Assembly: GCA_051004015.1 (NCBI GenBank)
Contig: JBPCKT010000123.1
Coordinates: 1-62,122, forward strand
Length of the DNA stretch: 62,122 nucleotides
Direction of reading: 5' to 3'
Source of the DNA: SXOA01 sp051004015
GTDB taxonomy: Bacteria > Planctomycetota > Planctomycetia > Pirellulales > Pirellulaceae
The notes under the pieces are model-generated. The model made no database searches. It was not told where the DNA came from and was given only the letters and a program-made list of their open reading frames with translations. Shown piece by piece: positions 23,702-32,199 of this stretch (within the stretch, counting starts at the first letter, position 1; every line of letters begins with the position of its first letter). Both the position numbers and the translations under genes were made by a program.

Positions 23702-24493
23702 ATGGCGAAAGAACCAAAACCCGAAAAAGAGACCGAGGACGCAGCGGACGCTGCGCCCAAGGCTGAGAAAGCTGCTAAGGCTCCCAAGGCCGAGAAAGCG
23801 CCCAAGGGGGAGAAGCCCGAAAAGGGCGAGAAGGCTCCCAAGGGGGAAAAGCCGGCCAAGGGGGAGAAAGAGCCCAAAGGCAAAGGAAAGAAGGAGAAGG
23901 AAGAGAAACCTTCCGTCCCCGCGCCTCCGCCGCGCTTGCAGGTCAAATACGAAAAGGAAATCGTGCCGGTCCTGGCCGAGAAGCTGGGCCGCAAAAACCG
24001 CAACTCCCTGCCGCGCCTGCAAAAGATCGTGATCAATATGGGCGTCGGCGAGGCAACCCAGGAGAAGAAATACCTGGAAGCCGCCGTCGACGCGATGGGC
24101 CAGATTGCCGGCCAGAAGCCGGTGCAGACTCTCTCCCGCCAGGCCGTTTCGGCGTTTCGGCTGCGGGAAAATATGCCCATCGGTTGCATGGTGACGCTCC
24201 GCAAGCAGCGGATGTATGAGTTTTTGGATCGGCTGATTTCGATCGCCTTGCCTCGTGTCCGCGACTTCCGCGGCATCAACCGCATGGCGTTCGACGGGAA
24301 CGGCAACTACAGCATGGGACTTTCGGAACAGTTGGTGTTCCCGGAGCTCAACCCGGATAAGTTCACCCGCGTGCAAGGGATGAACATCGCGATTGTGATT
24401 TCCAATTCCAACAACGACGAATCGCGCGAGCTGCTGACGCTGCTCGGCATGCCATTCCAGGCAGTGGAAGAAGCCAGCGGCAAGGGCAAGTAA
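23702..24493 (+). CDS. rplE: 50S ribosomal protein L5 with Lys/Pro/Glu-rich N-terminal extension
   Basis: 263 residues against about 180 for typical L5. The conserved domain begins near residue 80 (LQVKYEKEIVPVLAEKL, RLQKIVINMGVGEA, GQKPVQTLSRQAVSAFRLRENMPIG, LPRVRDFRGINRMAFDGNGNYSMGL). Before it lies an extension of repeated KGEK/PKGEK/PEKGEK units, almost surely disordered and highly basic. The start is put at ATG 23702; a GTG three codons earlier is also possible. No strong ribosome-binding site is seen. The extension is in frame with no internal stop, so it is probably translated. Confidence 0.93.
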   Translation: MAKEPKPEKETEDAADAAPKAEKAAKAPKAEKAPKGEKPEKGEKAPKGEKPAKGEKEPKGKGKKEKEEKPSVPAPPPRLQVKYEKEIVPVLAEKLGRKNRNSLPRLQKIVINMGVGEATQEKKYLEAAVDAMGQIAGQKPVQTLSRQAVSAFRLRENMPIGCMVTLRKQRMYEFLDRLISIALPRVRDFRGINRMAFDGNGNYSMGLSEQLVFPELNPDKFTRVQGMNIAIVISNSNNDESRELLTLLGMPFQAVEEASGKGK

Positions 24494-24529
24494 ACAGCAA
24501 CGAATTACGTTTGAGAAGGCAGAACCACA

Positions 24530-24715
24530 GTGGCCAGTAAATCCAAGATCGCCAAATCGAAGCTGACGCCCAAGTTCACGACGCGTCTCCGCCGCCGCTG
24601 CAAACTGTGCGGCCGGCCCCGCGCCGTGTACCGCAAGTTCGGCATTTGCCGCATTTGCTTTAAGAAGCTGGCCGACCAGGGAGCAATCCCCGGGGTCCGT
24701 AAGGCGAGTTGGTAA
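24530..24715 (+). CDS. rpsN: 30S ribosomal protein S14, zinc form (type Z)
   Basis: 61 residues from GTG. Zinc ligands C24, C27, C40 and C43 in RRCKLCGRPRAVYRKFGICRICFKKLADQGAIPGVRKASW. The short zinc form replaces the ~100-residue form. Located in its usual place between L5 and S8. Confidence 0.97.
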   Translation: MASKSKIAKSKLTPKFTTRLRRRCKLCGRPRAVYRKFGICRICFKKLADQGAIPGVRKASW

Positions 24716-24783
24716 GGACGCGGCTGATTGGTAGACCGGAAACAAGGTAGAGATGGCAAGCAGGTTTAGGGGATTTGAAGAAT

Positions 24784-25179
24784 ATGATGACTGACCCCAT
24801 CGCCGACATGTTGACCCGGATCCGGAATGCCGTGCGCGTCGAGCGCCAGCATGTCGATGTGCCCGTATCGAAAGTGAAGCGCGGCCTGGCCGACGTGCTG
24901 AAGCGCGAAGGCTATATCTGGGACTGGTCCGAGATTGGCGAAGGGGCCCAGAAGGCGCTCCGCCTGGAGCTCAAGTACGGTCCCAACGGGGAGCACGTGA
25001 TTCAGCACATCAAGCGGATCAGCACGGCCGGCAAGCGGATCTACCGCAAGGCGACCGAGCTCCGCCCGATTTTGAATGGCATGGGGATTTGCATCATCAG
25101 CACATCCGGCGGCGTTGTCAGCGATCGCGAAGCCCGGCAGAAAAAGCTGGGGGGCGAAGTCCTGTGCGAGTTGTACTAA
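24784..25179 (+). CDS. rpsH: 30S ribosomal protein S8
   Basis: 131 residues from ATG 24784 (MMTDPIADMLTRIRNAVRVERQHVDVPVSKVK), with AGGGGA ten bases upstream; a TTG at 24775 would add three residues. C-terminal GICIISTSGGVVSDREARQKKLGGEVLCELY. Binds helix 21 of 16S rRNA and represses spc operons in enterobacteria. Confidence 0.96.
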   Translation: MMTDPIADMLTRIRNAVRVERQHVDVPVSKVKRGLADVLKREGYIWDWSEIGEGAQKALRLELKYGPNGEHVIQHIKRISTAGKRIYRKATELRPILNGMGICIISTSGGVVSDREARQKKLGGEVLCELY

Positions 25180-25203
25180 GTTCGAAGTAGTGAGATTCAG
25201 GCC

Positions 25204-25749
25204 ATGTCACGTATCGGCAGAAAACCAATTCCCGTCCTGGATGGCGTCAAGGTCAGCGTCAGCGGCCGCACCGTCCATGTGGAAGGTCCCAAGGGAAAGC
25301 TTTCCTGGGAGCACCGCGAGCATGTGGAAGTGAAAGTGGACGCCGCCACGAAGGTCGTGCAGGTCAACCGCCACAACGACGAGCGCGAGGCCCGCGCTCT
25401 GCACGGCCTGACCCGCGCTCTCATCAGTAACATGATCACCGGCGTGAAGCAGGGCTACGAAAAGAAGCTGGAGATTGTCGGCGTCGGCTACCTGGCCGCT
25501 CTCAAGGGTAAGACCCTGCAACTGCGGGTGGGGTACGCGAATGAGCTGCAGCGGCCGATTCCCGAGGGGCTGACCGTGACGGTGCCGGACCAGACGCACA
25601 TCACCATTCAGGGCTGCGACAAGCAGATGGTCGGCCAGTTCGCGGCCGAGATTCGCTCGCTCCGCAAGCCGGAACCGTACAAGGGCAAAGGGGTCCGCTA
25701 TGCCGGCGAGCACATCAAGCTCAAGCCCGGCAAGGCCGCGACCAAGTAA
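25204..25749 (+). CDS. rplF: 50S ribosomal protein L6
   Basis: 181 residues: SRIGRKPIPVLDGVKVSVSGRTVHVEGPKGKLSW, TRALISNMITGVKQGYEKKLEIVGVGYLA, and C-terminal KPEPYKGKGVRYAGEHIKLKPGKAATK. Two repeated domains, full length, 24 nt after rpsH. Confidence 0.97.
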   Translation: MSRIGRKPIPVLDGVKVSVSGRTVHVEGPKGKLSWEHREHVEVKVDAATKVVQVNRHNDEREARALHGLTRALISNMITGVKQGYEKKLEIVGVGYLAALKGKTLQLRVGYANELQRPIPEGLTVTVPDQTHITIQGCDKQMVGQFAAEIRSLRKPEPYKGKGVRYAGEHIKLKPGKAATK

Positions 25750-25818
25750 CCAATTCAATATCGAGGACTGGCGGCCGCCTATTTTCGGCAGCCGCACACA
25801 GACTCCAAGGAATTAGAC

Positions 25819-26187
25819 GTGAATAAGAACAAATTACTGGGTAGACGCCGCCAGCGGCGGACCTACCGTGTCCGCAAGACGATCCGTGGCAATGCCGAGC
25901 GTCCCCGCCTGACGGTCAGCCGCAGTCACAAGAATGTGGCCTGCCAGGTGATCGATGACATGCTCGGCAAGACGATTGTCTCTGCGAGCACGCTGGACAA
26001 GGACTTGCGGGCCCAGGTGAAGTATGGCGGCAACAAGGCGGCCGCCCAGTTGATCGGCAAGGTTGTGGCGGAGCGGGCGATGGCTGCCGGCGTGAAGTCG
26101 GTCTGCTTTGACCGGGGCGGCTCGCGGTATCACGGGCGGGTGGCGGCCCTGGCGGATGCGGCGCGGGCGGCCGGGCTTTCCTTTTAA
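25819..26187 (+). CDS. rplR: 50S ribosomal protein L18
   Basis: 122 residues from GTG. RRRQRRTYRVRKTIRGNAERPRLTVSRSHKNVACQVIDD, and C-terminal FDRGGSRYHGRVAALADAARAAGLSF. Binds 5S rRNA. The C-terminal glycine-rich RNA-binding motif is intact. Confidence 0.96.
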   Translation: MNKNKLLGRRRQRRTYRVRKTIRGNAERPRLTVSRSHKNVACQVIDDMLGKTIVSASTLDKDLRAQVKYGGNKAAAQLIGKVVAERAMAAGVKSVCFDRGGSRYHGRVAALADAARAAGLSF

Positions 26188-26204
26188 TCGCAGAAAGATC
26201 AAGA

Positions 26205-26687
26205 ATGTCTTCAGAATCAAAATCGGGCGGCATAGATTTCACCGTGCAAGTGAAGCGGTGTGCCGCCGTGGTCAAGGGTGGCCGCCGGTTCAGCTTCGCG
26301 GCGATGGTGGTTTCCGGCGACGGCAAGGGCAAGGTCGGCTGCGGCTACGGGAAGGCGAATGAAGTGCCCCCCGCCGTGGAGAAGGCGACCAAGCAGGCGG
26401 TTCGCAACCTCATCACCGTGCCGCTAGTCCACGGGACCATCCCCCATTCCATCACGGCCACGTTTGGCGCCGCCAAGGTCTTTCTGATGCCGGCGGATGC
26501 CGGCACCGGGGTAATCGCGGGCTCCGCCGTCCGCGCGGTTTGCCAGGCCGCGGGCATCACCGACATCATCACCAAGTGCCTGGGAACCAGAAATCAAGTG
26601 ACCGTCGTCAAGGCGGCTATCAAAGCGCTCAGCCAACTCCGCACTCCCCAGGATGTGGAACGGCTGCGGGGAGTATCGCTGACATGA
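26205..26687 (+). CDS. rpsE: 30S ribosomal protein S5
   Basis: 160 residues: TVQVKRCAAVVKGGRRFSFAAMVVSGDGKGKVGCGYGKANEVPPAVEKA, VFLMPADAGTGVIAGSAVRAVCQAAGITDIITKCLG. Involved in decoding fidelity. Its TGA overlaps the rplO start (ATGA). No rpmD (L30) gene lies between the two, consistent with its reported absence from several planctomycete-chlamydia group genomes. Confidence 0.97.
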   Translation: MSSESKSGGIDFTVQVKRCAAVVKGGRRFSFAAMVVSGDGKGKVGCGYGKANEVPPAVEKATKQAVRNLITVPLVHGTIPHSITATFGAAKVFLMPADAGTGVIAGSAVRAVCQAAGITDIITKCLGTRNQVTVVKAAIKALSQLRTPQDVERLRGVSLT

Positions 26688-27193
26688 GCTTGCACGAGAT
26701 CAATCAGGACGTTGAAAAACATAAGCGCCCGCAGCGCCTGGGCCGGGGCATCGGCTCGGGCAAGGGAAAGACCTCCGGTCGCGGCCACAAGGGTCAAAAG
26801 GCCCGCTCCGGCTACAAGGCCCTCCCCATTTTCCAGGGGACCGGCAGCCCGCTGGTCCGTCGGATTCCCAAGCGGGGCTTTACGAACATTTTTGCCTTGA
26901 CCATTGCGGAAGTGAATGTGGGGGACTTGGAGGCGAACTTCGAAGCGGGGTCGGAGGTTACGCCCGAGAGCCTCAAGGAAAAAAAGCTCCTCCGCGGCCG
27001 CTACGACGAGCTCAAAGTTCTGGGAAACGGCGAGCTGACCAAGAAGCTGGTCGTCTCCGCCGACCGGTTCAGCGGCTCGGCCCGGGAAAAGATTGAAAAA
27101 GCGGGGGGAAGCGCCACCGTACTTCCCGGTAAAACGACCGTGGCAGCGAAGAAAGAAGCAGCGAAAGCGGCCAGGAAGGCGGCAGCCGAGTAA
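26684..27193 (+). CDS. rplO: 50S ribosomal protein L15
   Basis: 169 residues from the ATG that overlaps the rpsE stop. RPQRLGRGIGSGKGKTSGRGHKGQKARSGYK, FQGTGSPLVRRIPKRGFTN and the C-terminal SADRFSGSAREKIEKAGGSATV domain, with an Ala/Lys-rich tail (AAKKEAAKAARKAAAE). Late-assembly large-subunit protein. Confidence 0.96.
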   Translation: MSLHEINQDVEKHKRPQRLGRGIGSGKGKTSGRGHKGQKARSGYKALPIFQGTGSPLVRRIPKRGFTNIFALTIAEVNVGDLEANFEAGSEVTPESLKEKKLLRGRYDELKVLGNGELTKKLVVSADRFSGSAREKIEKAGGSATVLPGKTTVAAKKEAAKAARKAAAE

Positions 27194-27196
27194 AGA

Positions 27197-27287
27197 GGGA
27201 TGGCAGGAAAATGGCTGGCAGGAAAATGAAGAAAGGATAGAGGCAGTGAGTCTTACTCTTTCTGCCAAACATCTTCCTGCCATTCCC
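27197..27287. repeat. Imperfect inverted repeat between rplO and secY, GGCAGGAAAATG family
   Basis: Left part (27197-27231) carries two copies of TGGCAGGAAAATG; right part (27253-27287) carries the inverted equivalents CTGCCAAACATCTTCCTGCC. The architecture (two tandem motif copies per arm) is that of the element at 8913-8994, with A/G and T/A substitutions. The remaining 160 bases to secY hold no gene; the secY start has no strong upstream Shine-Dalgarno sequence. Confidence 0.75.
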
Positions 27288-27450
27288 AGGGGCGAACAAC
27301 TAATTACCGGCCTGGGCAATGGTGCTTTCAGTCACCCCTCCTACGAACAGATCTTCCTGATTCGCATGGCCTATTTCCGCTGTTTTTGATAATTTGAAGC
27401 CCAGCCAGGATTTCAGGACGGCTCCACTCCGATTGGACGGGTAACTCGCC

Positions 27451-28836
27451 ATGTGGGAAAAATTCCGAGCGATTTTCACGATCCCCGAGCTGCGGATGAA
27501 GATCCTCTTCACGCTGCTGCTGCTGGCGGTGTTCCGCATCGGCTATCAGATCCAGCTCCCGGTCATCGACCAGGCAGCGATCGAGGCCAAAATGGGGACC
27601 GCCAGTCGCAGCGACCTGTTCAACTTCATGGAAAAGGTTTCCGTTTTCAGCGCCGCGGACATGCGGAACATCACCATCTTCGGCTTGGGGATCATGCCCT
27701 ACATCTCGGCCTCGATCATCCTGCAGCTCCTCAGCAGCGTCTGGAAGCCGCTGGAAGAATTGCGGAAAGAGGGAGAAACGGGCCGCAAGAAAATCAACGA
27801 ATACACGCGCTACCTCACGCTCCTGATGTGCATTTTTCAAGGGGCGGTCTTCCTCTCTGCCCGAATCGCGGAGGATCCCTCAATACTCAATTCCGAGTTC
27901 TGCACGATCGTTGGCGGCGTCAAGCAACTGCACTGGGCGTGGTACATCACGTCCATCATCATGATGACCTGCGGCACCATGTTCGTGATGTGGATCGGCG
28001 AGCAGATCGATGAGTTCGGAATCGGCAATGGCATCAGCATCTTGATCATGGCGGGCATCCTGGCACAAATGCCTAATGCCATGACCACGTTCCTGGTCAC
28101 CAAGATGAAGAAGACGCTCACCGGCTTTCAGGAGCCGGGCGTGGAGACGCTGATTGTGCTGATTTTCCTGTTCATCGCCGTGGTGGCCTGCGTCGTGTTC
28201 ATCACGCTGGGCCAGCGGCAGATTCCCACGCAGAGCGCCAAGCACGTCCGCGGCCGGCGGGTCTACGGCGGCAGCCGGCAGTATCTGCCCCTCAAGCTCA
28301 ATCAGTCGGGCGTGATGCCGATCATCTTCGCCAGCAGCCTTCTGCTTCTGCCCGCGATGCTATTTGGGGCGATTGCGGCTCAGTTCGATGCCAATCAGAG
28401 CATGTGGTGGGCGGGCATCTTTCGCAATCTTCAGGATACATTTCAGCGCGGGGATTCATTTGTTTACAACGTCACTTACGTGGCTCTGATTTTCTTCTTC
28501 GCCTATTTCTGGACGGCGATTACCTTCAATCCCAAAGAAATGGCGGAAAATCTCAAGGATTTTGGCACCTTCATTCCCGGCTATCGTCCCGGCAAGCGCA
28601 CGGCGGACTACCTGGAGAAGGTGATGATGCGGATTACGTACGTGGGGGCCGCGTTCCTGTCGGTCGTGGCCATCGTACCCACCATCGTGTCCAGCCTGCT
28701 GCAGGTGGACCCCAACGTCGCCAGCTTTTACGGCGGCACCGGCCTGCTCATTGCCGTCAGCGTGGCCTTCGATTTGATCCAGAAGATTGACAGCCACCTC
28801 GTCATGCGCGATTATCGTGGTCTGCTGGAGCATTAG
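27451..28836 (+). CDS. secY: Preprotein translocase channel SecY
   Basis: 461 residues, ten membrane segments expected. Recognisable parts: LLLAVFRIGYQIQLPVID, ITIFGLGIMPYISASIILQLL, TGRKKINEYTRYLTLLM, GGSRQYLPLKLNQSGVMPIIFASSLL and the C-terminal FIPGYRPGKRTADYLEKVM. Main channel of the Sec translocon in the inner membrane; downstream of L15 as in most bacteria but separated by a repeat-containing spacer of 257 bases. Confidence 0.97.
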   Translation: MWEKFRAIFTIPELRMKILFTLLLLAVFRIGYQIQLPVIDQAAIEAKMGTASRSDLFNFMEKVSVFSAADMRNITIFGLGIMPYISASIILQLLSSVWKPLEELRKEGETGRKKINEYTRYLTLLMCIFQGAVFLSARIAEDPSILNSEFCTIVGGVKQLHWAWYITSIIMMTCGTMFVMWIGEQIDEFGIGNGISILIMAGILAQMPNAMTTFLVTKMKKTLTGFQEPGVETLIVLIFLFIAVVACVVFITLGQRQIPTQSAKHVRGRRVYGGSRQYLPLKLNQSGVMPIIFASSLLLLPAMLFGAIAAQFDANQSMWWAGIFRNLQDTFQRGDSFVYNVTYVALIFFFAYFWTAITFNPKEMAENLKDFGTFIPGYRPGKRTADYLEKVMMRITYVGAAFLSVVAIVPTIVSSLLQVDPNVASFYGGTGLLIAVSVAFDLIQKIDSHLVMRDYRGLLEH

Positions 28837-28880
28837 CTTTTCTCTGTTGCTACCCTGCCCCACCGTACACTTCGCCAGTC

Positions 28881-29462
28881 ATGTTTCTCGTGTTCATTGG
28901 GCCTCCCGGCGCGGGTAAAGGCACCCAGTCCAAGCGGCTGCTGGCGCACTTGCGAATTCCGCATTTCTCCACGGGAGAGATGCTGCGGGCAGCCAAGGAC
29001 CAGAATTCGGACCTGGGCCGGCTGGCGGCGCAGTACATGGACGGTGGCAGCCTGGTCCCCGACGACGTGGTGATGGGGATGGTGCTGGAGCGGCTCCGCG
29101 AGCCGGAATTTGCCGGAGGCTGTCTGTTTGACGGCTTTCCGCGGACGCTGGAGCAGGCCCGCGCCCTGGACGCGGCCCTCCTGGCCCGCGGCACCCCGCT
29201 CGACGCCGTCATTGAACTGAAGGGGGACGAAAAAGAGCTCATCAAACGCATGCACAAACGGGCGGCTGCCGAGCATCGGGCCGACGACAATCAAGCCGTT
29301 ATCGCCCAGCGGATGGACGTTTACCACCGGCAGACCTCGCCCCTGCTCGGCTATTACGAGAAGCATGGGCTGCTCCACAGTGTCAACGCCCTGGGGAGCC
29401 CTGACGAAGTATTCAGCCAGATCAAGAGCGGGCTTGATACAAAGAAGAACGGCCGGAACTGA
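28881..29462 (+). CDS. adk: Adenylate kinase, short form
   Basis: 193 residues. P-loop GPPGAGKGT (7-15), FSTGEMLRAA, and LFDGFPRTLEQARALD. The LID insertion with zinc cysteines is missing, as in short-form adenylate kinases. Converts AMP and ATP to two ADP. Closes the secY-adk end of the ribosomal cluster, 44 nt after secY. Confidence 0.95.
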   Translation: MFLVFIGPPGAGKGTQSKRLLAHLRIPHFSTGEMLRAAKDQNSDLGRLAAQYMDGGSLVPDDVVMGMVLERLREPEFAGGCLFDGFPRTLEQARALDAALLARGTPLDAVIELKGDEKELIKRMHKRAAAEHRADDNQAVIAQRMDVYHRQTSPLLGYYEKHGLLHSVNALGSPDEVFSQIKSGLDTKKNGRN

Positions 29463-29791
29463 GTTACCTCAACAGCTCCCAGAGTTGCCTCAGGTCTCGT
29501 CCGGCTGTGGCTGTCGTCAAACACGCCAGCTCATTGCCTACGGTCGAGGCGTTGATCTCGGCAACCTATTTTCGTCCGGGAGACGGCGAAACGCCCTGGA
29601 ATGGCGTCTTAATCCTGGCGGGGACCGACAAAATCGCCTCACGGCAAGAAATGTGCCTTTTTGAAAGTTTGATTATCGACACCGGCCCGTGGAAGTGGCA
29701 TAATTTGGGCTGAGTTTCTTCTTGGCGAAGTGTTCTCATTAGTTCACGAAAATCTAAGTTGGGGCTGGCTGTCTGAGCCTGGAGGTGGAGC
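29463..29791. other. Intergenic region upstream of the collagen-like lipoprotein
   Basis: About 330 bases. A 68-codon open frame (29507-29713) is present but shows no start-site signal and no recognisable domain, so I do not call it. GCATAATTTGGG near 29698 resembles a -10 region, with TTGATT further upstream at too long a spacing. No RNA gene recognised. Confidence 0.35.
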
Positions 29792-31636
29792 ATGCGTCGC
29801 GACTTTTTATCTGCCGTTGTCGGGGTGGTCTTAGTGGGAATCGCAGGCTGTGGTGGCGGAAGCGCGAGCACCGCTTCTGCTCCGCCGCCTGCCGGTCCCG
29901 CTGCGTCGTCTGCTCCCCCATCCACGCCAGCGGCCGCCGCACCGTCGACTTCTGAACCGGGAGCTAACGGCGCAGGAATGCCTGGTGGCGCAGGAATGCC
30001 AGGGATGGCAGGAATGCCTGGCGGCGCAGGAATGCCTGGCGGCGCAGGAATTCCTGGGATGGCAGGAATGCCTGGTGGCGCAGGAATGCCAGGAATGGCC
30101 GGGATACCCAGTGGTGTTGGCGGCCCCATGGGTCCCGAAGGAAACCTCGCTGGCGGACCGCCAGGGGCGGCCGGAGCAGCGGGCGCGTCCGTGCCCGGAA
30201 TGCCGGGGGTGCCCGGCATGCCTGGCGGAGCAGGGGGGCCGGGATTGAGCGGTACGCCAGGAATGCCAGGAATGCCCGGTGGCGCGGGCGGGGCGGGCGG
30301 CGTGGGAATGCCTGGCGGGGCCGCTGCGCCGGAACCTGTGACTCTGCTGGACTTTGCCACGAAGTGCTTCCGAGAAGGCAATGACAAAGATGGGTTTGAT
30401 TATCTTTGTGCTCACTACATTTGCAATGAAAAGGAGGGGGACGATCTCAAGGCCAAAATTAAATGGTCGGCGGGGCTGAAGCACCCGGTCTTGGCCGTAC
30501 GGATCGGGATCGGCATTAACTACGCCGCTCCCTCGACTTTCAATGGCGATCCGCAGCCGATTGGTCGAGTCAAGGAATTGCCCGGAGGCGGTGGTGGAAT
30601 GGGTGGTGCGGGTGGCATGCCAGGCATGCCGGGTGGTGGTGAAGGCCGTCGCGGACGCCGCGGCGGAGCGGGAGCGGGTGGCGCTGGCGGAATGCCCGGG
30701 ATGCCGGGAATGCCAGGTGCCGGGGGTGCGGGTGGGATGCCGGGAATGCCAGGCGCGGGGGGCGCGGGGGGCAGCGGCCCTTCAGGAGATGGCCGCGGTC
30801 TGGTCGATTATTACACGGGTGAGTTTGGCACCAAGCTGTTGGAATCTCTGGAATCCAGGATCCTGGATGGCAAATTCGGCGACGTGCTCAAGGATTTTCA
30901 AGGGCCGGGCAATGCCGGGGGCGAGGGCGGCGGCGGTGGAGCCGGCGGGATGCTGGGAATGCCAGGGATGCCGGGAATGCCAGGCGCGGGGGGCGCGGGT
31001 GAAATGCCCGGGATGCCGGGAATGCCCGGCGCGGGTGGCGGAGGTAGCGCACGAGATCCCAAGGGGATCGTGCCGGGCTTGGTCGTATTGGGAACCGGGG
31101 GCAGGGACACGCTCGAAAAACGGGCCAAGGATCAAAATTTGGATCTGCTCTTCATCTTTGAGGTCAAGGTCTCCCAGTCACCGAGGACCGAGATCGTGAA
31201 CAATACCACGACGCTCAGGCTTTATGCGGTGCAGAAACCCGGCGAAGTGGTCTTCACTTCCACCGGTCTCAACGCGCTCACCGTTACCAAGCAGCGCGAG
31301 AAGCCCAAGGACAAGGATCCCCTGGACGTGGAAGTCGAACGGGCGATGGGAGTCATCGACAAGTCCTTTGTCGTCAGCGAAATGCCCGCTCTCCAGCCGG
31401 AGCATGCCCTGCGGCGCGTCACGGTCATCTCCGGCTCGCAGGAATCGGAGCCGCTGGCTCATCTGGTGGAGATCCGGGCCTTCAAGGCGATGCGACTGAT
31501 CAGCGGCCAGCAATTTCAGGATGGGGTGAAGGGACTGATCGGGCCGGAGAAGGCCGAGACGCTGCTGAAGGCCGGCAAGGAAGAGGATCGCAAGCCGGCG
31601 TTGACCGCTTTTCTGCCGCGCAAGGGGAGGCGATAA
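29792..31636 (+). CDS. Lipoprotein with three collagen-like Gly-Met-Pro-rich inserts
   Basis: 614 residues. The signal ends in a lipobox (VGIAGC), so it is probably membrane-anchored. An Ala/Pro/Ser linker is followed by three low-complexity blocks built on GMPGGAGMPGMA units (about residues 58-175, 270-332 and 386-430). Between and after them are ordinary globular segments: VTLLDFATKCFREGNDKDGFDYLCAHYICNE, DYYTGEFGTKLLESLESRILDGKFGDVLKDF, LEKRAKDQNLDLLFIFEVKVS and a C-terminal domain to residue 614. The blocks are mostly Gly at every third position, as in collagen, but interrupted. The globular part is not a family I recognise; the Cys/acidic segment and export suggest a cell-envelope role. 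Confidence 0.85.
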   Translation: MRRDFLSAVVGVVLVGIAGCGGGSASTASAPPPAGPAASSAPPSTPAAAAPSTSEPGANGAGMPGGAGMPGMAGMPGGAGMPGGAGIPGMAGMPGGAGMPGMAGIPSGVGGPMGPEGNLAGGPPGAAGAAGASVPGMPGVPGMPGGAGGPGLSGTPGMPGMPGGAGGAGGVGMPGGAAAPEPVTLLDFATKCFREGNDKDGFDYLCAHYICNEKEGDDLKAKIKWSAGLKHPVLAVRIGIGINYAAPSTFNGDPQPIGRVKELPGGGGGMGGAGGMPGMPGGGEGRRGRRGGAGAGGAGGMPGMPGMPGAGGAGGMPGMPGAGGAGGSGPSGDGRGLVDYYTGEFGTKLLESLESRILDGKFGDVLKDFQGPGNAGGEGGGGGAGGMLGMPGMPGMPGAGGAGEMPGMPGMPGAGGGGSARDPKGIVPGLVVLGTGGRDTLEKRAKDQNLDLLFIFEVKVSQSPRTEIVNNTTTLRLYAVQKPGEVVFTSTGLNALTVTKQREKPKDKDPLDVEVERAMGVIDKSFVVSEMPALQPEHALRRVTVISGSQESEPLAHLVEIRAFKAMRLISGQQFQDGVKGLIGPEKAETLLKAGKEEDRKPALTAFLPRKGRR

Positions 31637-31674
31637 TCCGCCGGAACCGGTCTCCAGATTAACGAGGTGCCGCC

Positions 31675-31878
31675 GTGGAAAAGACAATCTTGACGTTGCA
31701 AGCCAGCGAGCAAGCCCTGGTGGCAGCCGCTTCGCGGATCTATGCCGCGTACATTGTTTCCGGCCAGATTGGCGAGGGGCAGGAGCAGGGCTGGATCGAA
31801 CGGGCGGTCCGCGAAGCCGTCTCGATCGCCCAGCAAATGGATGACACCGTCGCGGTCGACGACGAGTTGCGCTCGTAA
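31675..31878 (+). CDS. Small conserved-looking hypothetical protein
   Basis: 67 residues from a GTG preceded by GAGGTG. Helical, acidic: ASEQALVAAASRIYAAYIVSGQIGEGQEQGWIERAVREAVSIAQQMDDTVAVDDELRS. No signal peptide or known motif. It lies 38 nt after the lipoprotein gene and 9 nt before the next frame, so it is likely in the same transcript. Confidence 0.6.
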   Translation: MEKTILTLQASEQALVAAASRIYAAYIVSGQIGEGQEQGWIERAVREAVSIAQQMDDTVAVDDELRS

Positions 31879-31887
31879 AGTTCGCAC

Positions 31888-32199
31888 TTGGCCCAGTTGG
31901 GAGTCGGCGGCGTGCCCCAAAAAATCGAAGGGACGGTTGTTTCCGTGAGCGAAAACGGGAACCTCGTAACGGACATTCCCTGTACCGCGCTGGCTAGTGC
32001 CCCCCGCGATGCGTCTGTCACCATCCGCTGCGACGAGCACGAGACAGTGGGCTTGTTCACCGCCGGCCACCAGGAACCAGATTTCTCATTCCTCGCCCTG
32101 CTGGGGGAAAGCGGCTTCTTGGAGCTGACCATTGTGGGAGACAGCGCCAAGACGATGTTGGGAATTGGTATCGGTGAACGGGTGAGCGTGCAATGGTAG
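31888..32199 (+). CDS. Stand-alone SAM-hydroxide adenosyltransferase C-terminal-like domain
   Basis: Up to 103 residues from a TTG; a GTG at 31909 is an alternative start. IEGTVVSVSENGNLVTDIPCTAL and the barrel-like remainder GLFTAGHQEPDFSFLALLGESGFLELTIVGDSAKTMLGIGIGERVSVQW resemble the C-terminal domain of SAM hydroxide adenosyltransferases (DUF62), here without the catalytic N-terminal domain. It overlaps the start of bioA by 7 nt. BioA uses SAM as amino donor, so an adenosyl-binding helper would make sense, but this is speculation. Confidence 0.6.
   Translation: MAQLGVGGVPQKIEGTVVSVSENGNLVTDIPCTALASAPRDASVTIRCDEHETVGLFTAGHQEPDFSFLALLGESGFLELTIVGDSAKTMLGIGIGERVSVQW

Noticed and set aside
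29507..29713. 68-codon plus-strand frame after adk
   Set aside because: No ribosome-binding site, no motif, and the 3' part lies where a promoter for the lipoprotein gene is expected.
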